Of a stretch of DNA of 64,000 nucleotides, positions 17,549 through 26,086 are shown one piece after another (within the stretch, counting starts at the first letter, position 1; each line of letters opens with the position of its first letter). The notes below the pieces were generated by a model, which was not told where the DNA came from, did no database searches, and worked only from the letters and a program-made list of their open reading frames with translations. This DNA comes from Colwellia sp. 1_MG-2023 (GTDB lineage Bacteria; Pseudomonadota; Gammaproteobacteria; Enterobacterales; Alteromonadaceae), in NCBI RefSeq assembly GCF_030546755.1, contig NZ_JAUOPE010000008.1, positions 149,942 through 213,941 of the forward strand. The letters run 5' to 3'. The position numbers and the translations under genes are program-made.

Positions 17549-20500
17549 TTATTTTCTTTTTACATTAACTCTAATGTTTTTATCATCTTCAAGCTTACCA
17601 TCCTGTGATGACCAACTTGTAACAAAGAAATCATAATACTTTAATGCTTTTAATAAACTATTATTTATCTTTGAATCTTTAATAACCGTGTAACTAGGCT
17701 TGTCTAATATAGCTTCTAAGTCTTCGTCTATTAAGCGTAAGCACTCAGCAACTTCTTCTTCACTGATGTATTGAATTTGCCCCAATAATACACCTACTTT
17801 TGAATCATATTCTAATAGAGATGAAAGCGTTGCTCTGATAATTTTCATAGGCAATTGGGGGGTAGAAGCTACTGGTTCATAATTGCCATTTGAATGCGGA
17901 TAGGAGATCAATTCAATAAGGGCTTTGTTTGGCTCATTTTCATCAAGCAAATGGTATCTTTGCTCGATCAGTAACTTTTTATCTGCCTTATCAAGTTGAT
18001 CGCTACTGAGTAAACAGATCAGTTCACAATCCTCTAAGACAAATTCTTCTAACAGAGTTTGATTATCAACAAAATTATCAAAATTTCTAACTGAATACAT
18101 CAGTAATAATGTGCTATCCAACTCTTTCAAAGTAGCGTAAACATTAACATCAACTTCAAGCTTATCGCTGTTAATTAAATACTTTATTTTATCTATAGAA
18201 AGGGAATCAAGTTCTTCATACGAATAATCAAGTTCATAGGCGTTATTGTATCTTTCAAAAGTTTGAGAACTAATAGAGTTGCTAGATAAAATAAACTTGT
18301 ACTCATTGAGTTGTTTCTTTTGAGCGATACAGTCATCACTTGCAAGTAAATCAACAGATTTTTCCATGCAGCCTGAAATAACTTCAGTCCAATCTTCACC
18401 TAGTGAGATAATAAAATCTAGATTTTCCCAAGTAGGTGAAAATTTACCTTTTTGGATGAGTGGCGATAGTATTCCATCTTGTTTTTTAAATTTAATTAGT
18501 GACTCTATTGAAAAATTAACACCCTCTATGATGTTTAGCTTTTTCTGCAATTGAATTTCTTGTCTTTCAAGAATTTCAGCTACATTTTCATCACTGGCTA
18601 AAATTAAATTTTCAGAAACGAGTTGAGCAATTGCGTTTACATTCTGATTGAAAAACTCATTGAAGCTTGTGTGATTAGTGGAACTTATCTGGAAATAGTT
18701 TAATCGACCATTTTCAATTTCAACATCACAAAACTCCAACATCACTTGCAAATTAGCTGTATTTACTATGAACATTTGATTTTTAAGCACATGTTCCAAA
18801 AACTCTGCGCTCTTGTTTGATTTTTCAAGAAACTGAAATTTAACTTCGATGCTTGATAAAACTTTAAATAGTTTTATTTTGTCGCTTTCATTTTCAGGCA
18901 TTAGCTGAGAAATAGACTCAGTTGAATCTATGTACTGCTTAATTTCGACTCTGTTTTTATTAATTAAATTTATAGCTCTTGAATTGCCTTCACCAATAGA
19001 GATAAATGAGTTAACTAAAAGCTCATTTTTGTCATCTTCTTTTAAATCTGCATTTTGTATTATGTCAATCCAAAAACTATCCCATTTAGCTGTAAGCGCT
19101 TTTAACCAATCGACTTTACTATCTACTTCTCTAAAACTCTCGCATATCAAGTCATGATGCTTTCTCGTGTTAATGAATAAACTGTCAATCATGGAGTTTA
19201 GAGGTGCCACATCATTGTTCTTAATGAGATGATTAATTATATCGTAATTAAAGAAACAAACTGTCCGATAGTCATCATCATCCAAATACTCTAATGTTTC
19301 TTTAGGGTTAATAATACGCTGATATCTATCAGTATCTTCCCTGTCTTTAACTGACATGACATAATCCATATCACTGTTTGTCATGTGACCTTCATGAAAG
19401 TGAGTGATGTATAGGTGATAGTGTTTGTCTACATAACCTTTTTCTAATAGATGCATTAGTAACTTTTCATTTTTGATTTTCGTCAAAAGGTCATTTTCTT
19501 CATCTGCAAATAGATCAGCTTTAGAGCTTGTCTTTAACAGTTCTTTTGAGGACAATCCTCTTAACCGATCTAGCTCTTCCTTAAGGGCGTTCAATTCTCC
19601 GTTAAGGCTTGCTCTTATAGATAAGGCTTTGTCTTCTATTCTTTCTCTGCGAGTGTCGTAGTCAGGCATTATTTCATCAAGCAACTTAGAGAACTTAAAA
19701 TGGCTGCGTGTATTACTCCCTGACTGATAGCTATAAACTACATTTTGAGTAGAGTGTAATATTTCATCAAATACTTCAGGCTTAATAACTTCTTTAATTG
19801 GATTACTATTCAGATGAGTAATTCCGTGATTTGCTAACTTTTCAAACACATGAATTAAACAGTAAGAGTTTAATTCCTCTACTGAAGAAGTTAGCTCTCT
19901 GTCTGATGTTTTAATTCTATTTTCCACAGATTCTATGTCTTCAATTAAAGCTAATTCCCTTTCTTTTTTAAATCTCGTTTCATTATTGAAGAATTCAGCC
20001 AACATGCCCTTTCCATTGTGCAAGAGGGCAAAGTCATCACAATAAATATTTTTGTAAACAATAAATGAGAAAAGCTTCTGCTTGTCCAGTTTAGGAAAAT
20101 TTGGCTCAAGGATATCTTTATAAATACCGAATTCAGAGACGATATTTTTCATCATTCGCATATCATCTACATATACGGATATATCACGCAGAAACGATTC
20201 ATCTAAACTCTTATCAAGTTCGTCATTTGCGTTCAAAATTAATTGTTTTAATTGAGGGTATGAATTGGATTTATTTGCTATCGGAATAACGGGGATTATA
20301 GCATCAAAGAACTTTGTTCTATCTTTTCCCTTAAATACATTGTCACGAAGTGCATAAATGAATCTAACTTTTTGCTTAACATCCTTACTGTCATTTATTA
20401 GTTTGTTTAATTCTTTGAGTTTGATAAATATATCAGGCTCTTTGAACCTATCTATATCTTCAAAAATAACAACTTCACTTTTTTGTGTAGCAAAGTAATA

Positions 20501-21382
20501 GATAATCTCTTCTAAATAAATGTTAAATATCGAATCTTTTTTCTGCTGGTCGAAAGCGACCTCCGCCTTCATAGGATTAAACTTAGTAAGATTTAACTTG
20601 CCTAAGTGTCTATATAGATCTTTTGCAATAAGTATTGGCAAGCCAATAAAATAGCTAACTAGCCAAAGATGGATATTGTAAATAGAAGGAGAGGAAAAGA
20701 TTGAGTTTAATACTAATTTAGGAGACTGCTCTGGTATATAAACTCCAGTAGCAAGAAGTGATAACCAAATAAATACACTTATTACTACTAAATAGCTTTG
20801 ATAAAGTGAAACAGGAACTGGAAATATTCGTCTAAAACGAGAATTTGGTGTTTTTGAGCTGTCGGTTCGATACAAAAGTTGTTGAACTATGCTTTTTTCA
20901 ATCTTACTTAATACGTCAACATCATTTCCATTTGATGTAATTGTACCATCAGGATTTACATTCGGAGTTGGAACTTGCGCTCGATCTTCAACACCGTCCG
21001 TTTCTTTTGTGCTTTTAAAAGAAGCCAGAGATATTGAGGTGTGTTTTAGAAATGGGTAGCGTCTTAAGAATGTATTAATAAAAGAGCTTTTGCCACCCGA
21101 ATATGGTGCCGTAATTGCGATTTCTGAAACGCTATCCCTTCTGTTAACAAGAAAGTCATTTAACTTTTCGATGTACGGCTCTACATTTTGAGCATTATCT
21201 GTAGGGCATAGATCAGGATAACCTTCATACTTGTTAGAAATGGACTTGCCACTAAGCTTTATGAGCGCCCAGCAAGTAGTAGCGATTAATACTTTTAGCC
21301 AATTAAGGATTCTGCCGGGAATACCGATTAAATAAAAAAATAGTGCCTTCAAGTTGTTCCATAACCAAGCAAATATAAACAT
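17549..21382 (-). CDS. YobI/KAP-type membrane-anchored P-loop NTPase
   Basis: A 1277-aa protein. Two hydrophobic N-terminal segments (about 3-20 and 28-43) precede a P-loop, ITAPYSGGKSSF (Walker A about 92-99, with Ala replacing the first Gly). Two more hydrophobic segments follow (about 195-216 and 235-255), then Walker B EVVIFEDIDRF (about 308-318) and an arginine-finger-like RFIYALRDNVFKG. Membrane helices inserted between Walker A and B are the hallmark of KAP-type NTPases, and the DID-R-F form fits the YobI-like group. The remaining 800 aa are helical with no motif I recognise. It starts one base after the TAA of the ribbon-helix-helix gene, so the pair is translationally coupled. Related NTPases occur in defence islands; function here is untested. 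Confidence 0.8.
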   Translation of the reverse strand: MFIFAWLWNNLKALFFYLIGIPGRILNWLKVLIATTCWALIKLSGKSISNKYEGYPDLCPTDNAQNVEPYIEKLNDFLVNRRDSVSEIAITAPYSGGKSSFINTFLRRYPFLKHTSISLASFKSTKETDGVEDRAQVPTPNVNPDGTITSNGNDVDVLSKIEKSIVQQLLYRTDSSKTPNSRFRRIFPVPVSLYQSYLVVISVFIWLSLLATGVYIPEQSPKLVLNSIFSSPSIYNIHLWLVSYFIGLPILIAKDLYRHLGKLNLTKFNPMKAEVAFDQQKKDSIFNIYLEEIIYYFATQKSEVVIFEDIDRFKEPDIFIKLKELNKLINDSKDVKQKVRFIYALRDNVFKGKDRTKFFDAIIPVIPIANKSNSYPQLKQLILNANDELDKSLDESFLRDISVYVDDMRMMKNIVSEFGIYKDILEPNFPKLDKQKLFSFIVYKNIYCDDFALLHNGKGMLAEFFNNETRFKKERELALIEDIESVENRIKTSDRELTSSVEELNSYCLIHVFEKLANHGITHLNSNPIKEVIKPEVFDEILHSTQNVVYSYQSGSNTRSHFKFSKLLDEIMPDYDTRRERIEDKALSIRASLNGELNALKEELDRLRGLSSKELLKTSSKADLFADEENDLLTKIKNEKLLMHLLEKGYVDKHYHLYITHFHEGHMTNSDMDYVMSVKDREDTDRYQRIINPKETLEYLDDDDYRTVCFFNYDIINHLIKNNDVAPLNSMIDSLFINTRKHHDLICESFREVDSKVDWLKALTAKWDSFWIDIIQNADLKEDDKNELLVNSFISIGEGNSRAINLINKNRVEIKQYIDSTESISQLMPENESDKIKLFKVLSSIEVKFQFLEKSNKSAEFLEHVLKNQMFIVNTANLQVMLEFCDVEIENGRLNYFQISSTNHTSFNEFFNQNVNAIAQLVSENLILASDENVAEILERQEIQLQKKLNIIEGVNFSIESLIKFKKQDGILSPLIQKGKFSPTWENLDFIISLGEDWTEVISGCMEKSVDLLASDDCIAQKKQLNEYKFILSSNSISSQTFERYNNAYELDYSYEELDSLSIDKIKYLINSDKLEVDVNVYATLKELDSTLLLMYSVRNFDNFVDNQTLLEEFVLEDCELICLLSSDQLDKADKKLLIEQRYHLLDENEPNKALIELISYPHSNGNYEPVASTPQLPMKIIRATLSSLLEYDSKVGVLLGQIQYISEEEVAECLRLIDEDLEAILDKPSYTVIKDSKINNSLLKALKYYDFFVTSWSSQDGKLEDDKNIRVNVKRK

Positions 21383-21383
21383 C

Positions 21384-21560
21384 TTATACCTTCAAATTCT
21401 TGTCTTCTTTTAAGTTAATTAAAAAGGGAAAGTCTTCTTGTGCTTTCTTCTCAAACCACTCTTTTAGAGACATACCTTCCTTTTTTACAGCCTCATGTAG
21501 CTTTTCTTTAAACAGAGGGTCTGTCTCAATTACAACTCTACCTGACTTACCAATAGCCAT
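21384..21560 (-). CDS. Small ribbon-helix-helix-like DNA-binding protein
   Basis: About 58 aa from the ATG at 21560 (an ATG four codons earlier, at 21572, is also possible). The pattern is one beta strand (SGRVVIETDPLFKEKL) followed by two helices (HEAVKKEGMSLKEWFEKKAQ), as in Arc/MetJ/ParD-like proteins. Its stop is one base from the ATG of the NTPase gene. A perfect 8-bp-arm palindrome lies about 30 bp upstream and is a natural autoregulatory operator. It could be the repressor of the NTPase or an antitoxin-like partner; the sequence does not decide. Confidence 0.65.
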   Translation of the reverse strand: MAIGKSGRVVIETDPLFKEKLHEAVKKEGMSLKEWFEKKAQEDFPFLINLKEDKNLKV

Positions 21561-21591
21561 TTTACTTACCATTTTGATTAACTAGCCAATA

Positions 21592-21615
21592 GTGTTATGT
21601 AATGTAACATAACAC
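21592..21615. promoter_or_regulatory. Palindromic operator candidate upstream of RHH-NTPase pair
   Basis: GTGTTATG (21592-21599) and CATAACAC (21608-21615) are perfect inverted arms around TAATGTAA. A further GTTATG half-site lies at 21642-21647. The position in the promoter of the small ribbon-helix-helix gene suggests autoregulation. Confidence 0.6.
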
Positions 21616-21648
21616 GGTAATTTTATCAATTAGAACATTATGTTATGG

Positions 21649-23478
21649 TTATCTTCCTGAGTACTTTTCGAAATAAATAATTTTTTCTAGGTCAACATTA
21701 CCTTTAGCTAACCCTAATCTTGTCGCTGGAGTTGCTTTATATTTTTTCGAAGTATCACAATAGTTGTAAAAAACACGATATATATCAGCTAATTTTTGAT
21801 ACATAACTGGATTGTATGGACTATAGCCATTCCAGATTCTGTGATTGTTAGAGCCAGATTGAAAAGGTCTTTCAAATATACTTACTCTTCGTCTTAGTTT
21901 TTGAAAAAATCGGTCTACAGCGTGCAGAGAGCCTTTGCGGTACAAATTTGCCTGATGCTCTAAGTCAAATCGCTGAATATTTGTAAAAGACGATATCATT
22001 TTGCTAGGTTCTCCCATGAAAGGAACTGGGTTTTTAATCCAAGCATCTACTGATCCTTCTGGTCGATATGGAGATTGAATACTCTCAATTATCATGTAAT
22101 TAATAACACGCTTTCTTTGCTGGCTAGATAATGAGTCGTAGGGAATCCCACAAAATTTTTCAATAATATCCTTTGATTTTTGAAACTCGTTTCGCTTGTT
22201 GTCAACGGTTAACTCTTTTTCCATGTTAACAAGAAAACCATCGCATCTTCCCTCTATGATTTCTTCTTTAAATGCCGCTAAAAACCATGTTTTCATACCT
22301 GAGTCCAAGTCCAGATAAAAACGAGTCATTTCCGTATTTCGAGTCAGCTTTCTTAGTAGAAAGAAATGAGCCGCCATAGTATATTCATTGTGAACTTCCA
22401 TGCCTTGAGATGGTAATGCGGTATATTTATCGTAAAGTTCTGAAGAGATATCATCATCTTCTAACATTTCGATAGTTTTGTTCTTAATGAATTCTAACTG
22501 AGAGCCGGACAGCCGCTTTTTCTTATTAGCACGCTCAGCTTTTGTGTTTTCGAAGTCTGTTCTTAACCATAATCTAGCAAACTTTCGATTATGCTTGAGC
22601 TGTTTTGAATCTTTGATTTCTTCAGCTTCTCTTTCAACCTCTTCTGGGACCATGTTAGGGTCATAGTTAAAATTAAAAGCAAAAACGTAATCAGAGCTAA
22701 GGTCTGCTGTTGCTATTCCGTAAAACTCGCAGTTTTTCTTACTTTTCCTATTCGTCCAGTTGCTTTTTTGAGAAATCCTATCAGTGCAAAGGTAGAGCCT
22801 GTCTAATTTTTTAGATTCATATAATTTTCTTTCTCTATCTGCCACAAAAGCCATACATTGACGATGAAGGAAATCTATTCGTCTGTATACAGCGCCCATA
22901 CTGAGATCAAATCTAAACTCAAGTACTCTAAAAGGAGACTTACTAACTAGACTCTTGAGGAAAACTTTGTCCAACTCTGTCTTACTATGAGGTCTATCTA
23001 TTGGTTTAGCAGTAAATGATGTTCCTCAGTCTTTGCAATGAAAACGCTGAGTACCTTTAGCAGTTAATCCCCGCTTCTTTATGTTATAAGTTTGCGTTTC
23101 ATACGATATACACTCTTTGTTAGTGCAAACCGTACCGGGCTTTGTGAGATAAGAACTTATGCGCTCATACTTTTCAAATACAGCCCTATTGCTTTTCATT
23201 GAGTAATGAACTTGATTATTTTCTTCTGATTGAGAATTAATCTGCTCACAAGATTTGCACTTAATAGTGTTGCCAACGATAACGTAATAAGGGTCAGCTT
23301 CACGGACTTGACGATTTATTTTTTCTTTATTATATTCTTTAAATAGTTCGGTCTGCCTTGCCTTTTCTGGAGTCAGTCCAAAATTCCCACATCTAGTAAA
23401 TTTACAACAATTAACCTGAATTCCTTCAAACTCTGCTGGTATCCTTGGTGGTTTATTCTGGCAAGATTTTTTGCTCAT
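21649..23478 (-). pseudogene. IS1-like two-zinc-ribbon transposase interrupted by one in-frame UGA
   Basis: One frame of 609 codons from ATG 23478 to the stop at 21649, broken only by TGA at 23026-23028 (codon 151). The N-terminal part has two zinc-ribbon patterns: C25-x4-C30 with C74-x2-C77, and C118-x4-C123 with C148-K-D-UGA, so the UGA replaces the expected fourth cysteine. After it the frame continues GTSFTAKPIDRPHSK, then an HTH-like stretch (SPFRVLEFRFDLSMGAVYRR). A DDE-like core follows, with candidate acidic residues in YLCTD, RFYLDLDSGM and FDLEHQ. The end resembles IS1 InsB (LRRRVSIFER). The downstream 441-aa frame has only a TTG near its start and no ribosome binding site. It is the obvious transposase for the flanking inverted repeats; recent nonsense mutation or read-through are both possible. 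Confidence 0.8.
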
Positions 23479-23481
23479 AAA

Positions 23482-23524
23482 AAAAGTGCTACACTGTCTG
23501 GGTATACAGTAGTATAGCACTTTT
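23482..23524. promoter_or_regulatory. Fold-back hairpin just upstream of the transposase start
   Basis: Arms AAAAGTGCTA (23482-23491) and TAGCACTTTT (23515-23524) pair perfectly, and ACTGT/ACAGT add an inner stem around an 8-base loop. On the minus strand the hairpin ends in a run of Ts and then the ATG at 23478. A TATACT-like -10 lies in its 5' arm. Transcripts entering from outside would form the full hairpin and could terminate or hide the start, while transcripts begun inside would not. This is the arrangement known for IS10 and IS50. Confidence 0.65.
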
Positions 23525-23542
23525 AAGAAGGATACCTAGTTT

Positions 23543-23571
23543 TTAGATCCACGTATCCGTATCAGCTTGGC
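23543..23571 (-). repeat. Right terminal inverted repeat of the transposon
   Basis: On the minus strand it starts GCCAAGCTGATACGGA and ends GTGGATCTAA. It is the partner of 17437-17465 (28 of 29 identical). Confidence 0.92.
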
Positions 23572-23592
23572 GCAAGGCTGGTTTTCTATTTT
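23572..23592 (-). terminator. Right half of split mutS/rpoS bidirectional terminator
   Basis: Second copy of the loop GCAAG (23572-23576) followed by the arm GCTGGTTTT (23577-23585) and a T-rich tail. Its partner arm is at 17423-17431. rpoS transcripts now meet the transposon's right end without an intact hairpin. Confidence 0.85.
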
Positions 23593-23648
23593 TATCATTC
23601 ATTAAACTAACAATGAAATAATTCTGATATTCAAGTCTAATTAAATCG

Positions 23649-24569
23649 CTATGCCTGAAACAAAGCTTCTATCGATAAATCTTGCGAGCTTAAAATATCG
23701 CGCAAACGTTTTAATGCTTCTACTTGTATCTGACGAACTCGTTCTCTTGTTAAGCCAATTTCAACACCAACATCTTCTAATGTTGCGGCTTCATAACCAA
23801 GCAAACCAAAACGTCTTGCTAGAACTTCTCGTTGTTTAGAGTTCAGTTCATTTAACCAATGAACAATATTATTTTTAATATCATCATTTTGTAAATTGCC
23901 TTCTGGACCTCTTGCTTTTTCATCAGGAATTACATCGAGTAATACTTTATCTGATTCGCCACCAAATGGCGTATCAACTGACGCGATTCGTTCATTCAAT
24001 CGCAGCATTTTAGTAACACTTTCTACAGGTACATCAAGCTCCTGAGCAATGTCTTCAGCGGTTGGCTCATGGTCGAGTTTTTGTACTAATTCACGTGCAG
24101 TACGCAAATAAATATTTAATTCTTTGACAACATGGATAGGTAATCGAATTGTGCGTGTTTGATTCATAATGGCACGTTCAATCGTTTGACGTATCCACCA
24201 GGTAGCATAAGTTGAGAATCGAAAACCGCGTTCAGGGTCAAATTTTTCAACCGCACGAATTAAGCCTAAATTGCCTTCTTCAATAAGGTCTAATAAAGGT
24301 AAGCCTCGATTATTATAACGACGTGCAATTTTTACGACTAAACGTAGATTACTTTCAATCATACGTTTTCTTGAGGGTTCGTCACCTTTTAAGGCAAGAC
24401 GAGAAAAGTATACTTCTTCTTCTGCAGTTAATAGTGGAGAAAAACCAATTTCGCCTAAATACAATTGAGTTGCATCTAAGTTTGATGGTGCATCATCCTG
24501 AATTTTTGCTTCAACATCCTTTTTTTCTATCGTTGCTTTAACTTTTTGTAGTTCTTTTTCTATGCCCAT
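23649..24569 (-). CDS. rpoS: RNA polymerase sigma factor RpoS
   Basis: A 306-aa sigma-70 family factor controlling stationary-phase and general stress genes. Region 1.2-2 runs through [35 protein letters not shown] and [19 protein letters not shown]. The -10 recognition helix is [20 protein letters not shown], and region 4.2 is [19 protein letters not shown]. It is shorter than E. coli RpoS (330 aa), mainly at the N terminus. Upstream nlpD on the same strand is the conserved neighbour and usually carries the main rpoS promoter. Its 3' end faces mutS, and its shared terminator has been split by the transposon. Confidence 0.97.
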   Translation of the reverse strand: MGIEKELQKVKATIEKKDVEAKIQDDAPSNLDATQLYLGEIGFSPLLTAEEEVYFSRLALKGDEPSRKRMIESNLRLVVKIARRYNNRGLPLLDLIEEGNLGLIRAVEKFDPERGFRFSTYATWWIRQTIERAIMNQTRTIRLPIHVVKELNIYLRTARELVQKLDHEPTAEDIAQELDVPVESVTKMLRLNERIASVDTPFGGESDKVLLDVIPDEKARGPEGNLQNDDIKNNIVHWLNELNSKQREVLARRFGLLGYEAATLEDVGVEIGLTRERVRQIQVEALKRLRDILSSQDLSIEALFQA

Positions 24570-24648
24570 GCTATTTCTCCCGTCATTAGCAAAGCTGAAA
24601 TTACTGATTAAATATTCACGTTAGCTCCAATTATTATTAATATTGTTG

Positions 24649-25470
24649 TTATCTTCTCGGAAGGTATTTTAATGGATTGACAGATTTCCCGCGAAAGCGA
24701 ACTTCAAAATGAAGCATGACTCTTTCCGCGTCAGTATCACCCATCTTTGCTATAACTTGCCCGGCTTTTACAGCTTGCTGTTCCTTGACCAAAATGTGAT
24801 CGTTATGAGCATAAGCACTTAAGTAATCATCGTTGTGTTTAACAATCACTAACTTGCCATATCCTCTTAACACATCACCAGCATATACCACCCTGCCATC
24901 AGCTGCTGCTTTTACCGGTTCATTACGGCTACCTGCGATGTCTATTCCTTTATTACCTTGTTTTCTCGTTGAAAATTTAGCAATAACTTTACCATTTACA
25001 GGCCATACCCAACGTTTAACTTTTTGTGAGAATGTACCTGTTTTACTCAAGGGCTTTTTGACTGTTTTTTGCCCTCTTGTAACTTCACCATACTCCTGCT
25101 TTTTATTTGATGCAATAGGTTTTTTTACTACTATTTGAGGTTGTTTTTGTATACTTTCACGGGAGGGTTTATTTTTACTAGCTTTCGCTAATTTAGGAGA
25201 CAATAATATTTTTTGCCCCGGAAATATTTGATAAGGTGCTGGAATATTATTTAATTGAGCAATGGTTCTTACGTCCAAACCCGCACGCCAAGAAATAGAA
25301 TATAAAGTTTCACCTTTTTTAACTATATATTCAGTGTCTTTGAGACTGTTTTTTATTTTTTTACTTAAAGGTAGTTGAGCGTTCACGTCTACAACAGGTG
25401 CAGGCGTATGTCTTGAAGAACAACCAACAATAAATAAAATCAATATTAGAATAACTATTCTAAAAAACAC
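24649..25470 (-). CDS. nlpD: Murein hydrolase activator NlpD (LysM + LytM lipoprotein)
   Basis: 273 aa. A lipoprotein signal peptide ends in the lipobox FIVGC (Cys17). A LysM domain (about 53-95, EYIVKKGETLYSISWRAGLD) binds peptidoglycan, a basic linker follows, and the C-terminal M23/LytM domain (about 165-270) completes the protein. The first zinc-ligand His of active LytM enzymes is absent (NKGIDIAGSRNEPV), as in E. coli NlpD, which is not itself a hydrolase but activates AmiC at the division septum. It lies 79 bp upstream of rpoS. Confidence 0.94.
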   Translation of the reverse strand: MFFRIVILILILFIVGCSSRHTPAPVVDVNAQLPLSKKIKNSLKDTEYIVKKGETLYSISWRAGLDVRTIAQLNNIPAPYQIFPGQKILLSPKLAKASKNKPSRESIQKQPQIVVKKPIASNKKQEYGEVTRGQKTVKKPLSKTGTFSQKVKRWVWPVNGKVIAKFSTRKQGNKGIDIAGSRNEPVKAAADGRVVYAGDVLRGYGKLVIVKHNDDYLSAYAHNDHILVKEQQAVKAGQVIAKMGDTDAERVMLHFEVRFRGKSVNPLKYLPRR

Positions 25471-25507
25471 GTATCCCCTTAGCTCGCTTTTTCTTAAAAA
25501 TGATGAT

Positions 25508-26086
25508 TTAACGCAATATAAAATACAAAATAACGATTAAACCTACAACTATCCAACCTAAAACATCAACCCATTTTCGTAAACTTTTTTCCATGCGTTC
25601 ACCACCATAATGGATTAATCCAGCAACTAAGAAAAAGCGCATACCACGCCCAATTGCAGACACTATTAAGAAAGGTAAAAAAGCCATTTGTAAAAAGCCA
25701 GCACTGACGGTGAATACCTTATAAGGAACCGGCGAAAATCCTGCAATAAATACCACCCAGACTCCCCAGTCATTAAACCAAAGCACAGCTTGATCAAAGG
25801 TTGCTTGTTTGCCCCACTCGGTGATCAAAGGCTGAATCCAGGGCTCAAACATATAATAACCTAAGGCATACCCCGCCATACCTCCAAAAACCGACGCTAT
25901 GGTAGTAATCGTTGCATACGACCACGCTTTTTTAGGTTTAGCTAATACCATAGGTGCTAACAAGACATCCGGTGGAATAGGAAAAAATACCGATTCAGCA
26001 AATGATAGTATTGCAAGTATCTTAGGGGCTAATTTATGCTCTGCCCATTTTAATGTCCATTCATAAAGGGCGGAAAAAATTTTCAT
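25508..26086 (-). CDS. YqaA/DedA-family membrane protein
   Basis: A 192-aa protein with about four to five hydrophobic segments. It contains the DedA/SNARE-associated pattern [19 protein letters not shown] and [19 protein letters not shown]. YqaA-type proteins belong to the VTT/DedA superfamily, whose members flip or transport lipids such as undecaprenyl phosphate; YqaA itself is uncharacterised. The ATG overlaps the TGA of pcm (ATGA), so translation is coupled. The location between pcm and nlpD is conserved in Alteromonadales. Confidence 0.88.
   Translation of the reverse strand: MKIFSALYEWTLKWAEHKLAPKILAILSFAESVFFPIPPDVLLAPMVLAKPKKAWSYATITTIASVFGGMAGYALGYYMFEPWIQPLITEWGKQATFDQAVLWFNDWGVWVVFIAGFSPVPYKVFTVSAGFLQMAFLPFLIVSAIGRGMRFFLVAGLIHYGGERMEKSLRKWVDVLGWIVVGLIVILYFILR

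Larger units (their letters stand above)
17437..23571. mobile_element. 6.1-kb transposon with terminal inverted repeats and NTPase cargo
   Basis: The ends are inverted repeats matching at 28 of 29 positions: 17437-17465 and 23543-23571, each reading inward GCCAAGCTGATACGGA and on to GTGGATCTAA. They differ only at one T/C. Direct repeats flank the element; GCAAG is the minimum, and up to GCGCAAGGC (9 bp, 17430-17438 and 23570-23578) is shared, so the exact boundary is ambiguous by two bases per side. A 9-bp duplication would fit the IS1 family. All genes run on the minus strand: an interrupted transposase, a ribbon-helix-helix protein and a 1277-aa NTPase. The target was the terminator between mutS and rpoS. 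Confidence 0.9.

Noticed and set aside
17549..21382. Plus-strand and minus-strand short ORFs inside the NTPase gene
   Set aside because: They are shadows in other frames of a long, uninterrupted coding sequence.
21649..22974. A separate 441-aa gene starting at a TTG
   Set aside because: It is in the same frame as the upstream zinc-ribbon ORF, the TTG has no ribosome binding site, and the residues between the UGA and the TTG continue the expected zinc-ribbon and linker sequence.
22980..23028. UGA as a true selenocysteine codon
   Set aside because: I see no convincing SECIS-type hairpin just after the UGA; only a 5-bp TGAGG/CCTCA pairing across a long loop. Not excluded, but not claimed.
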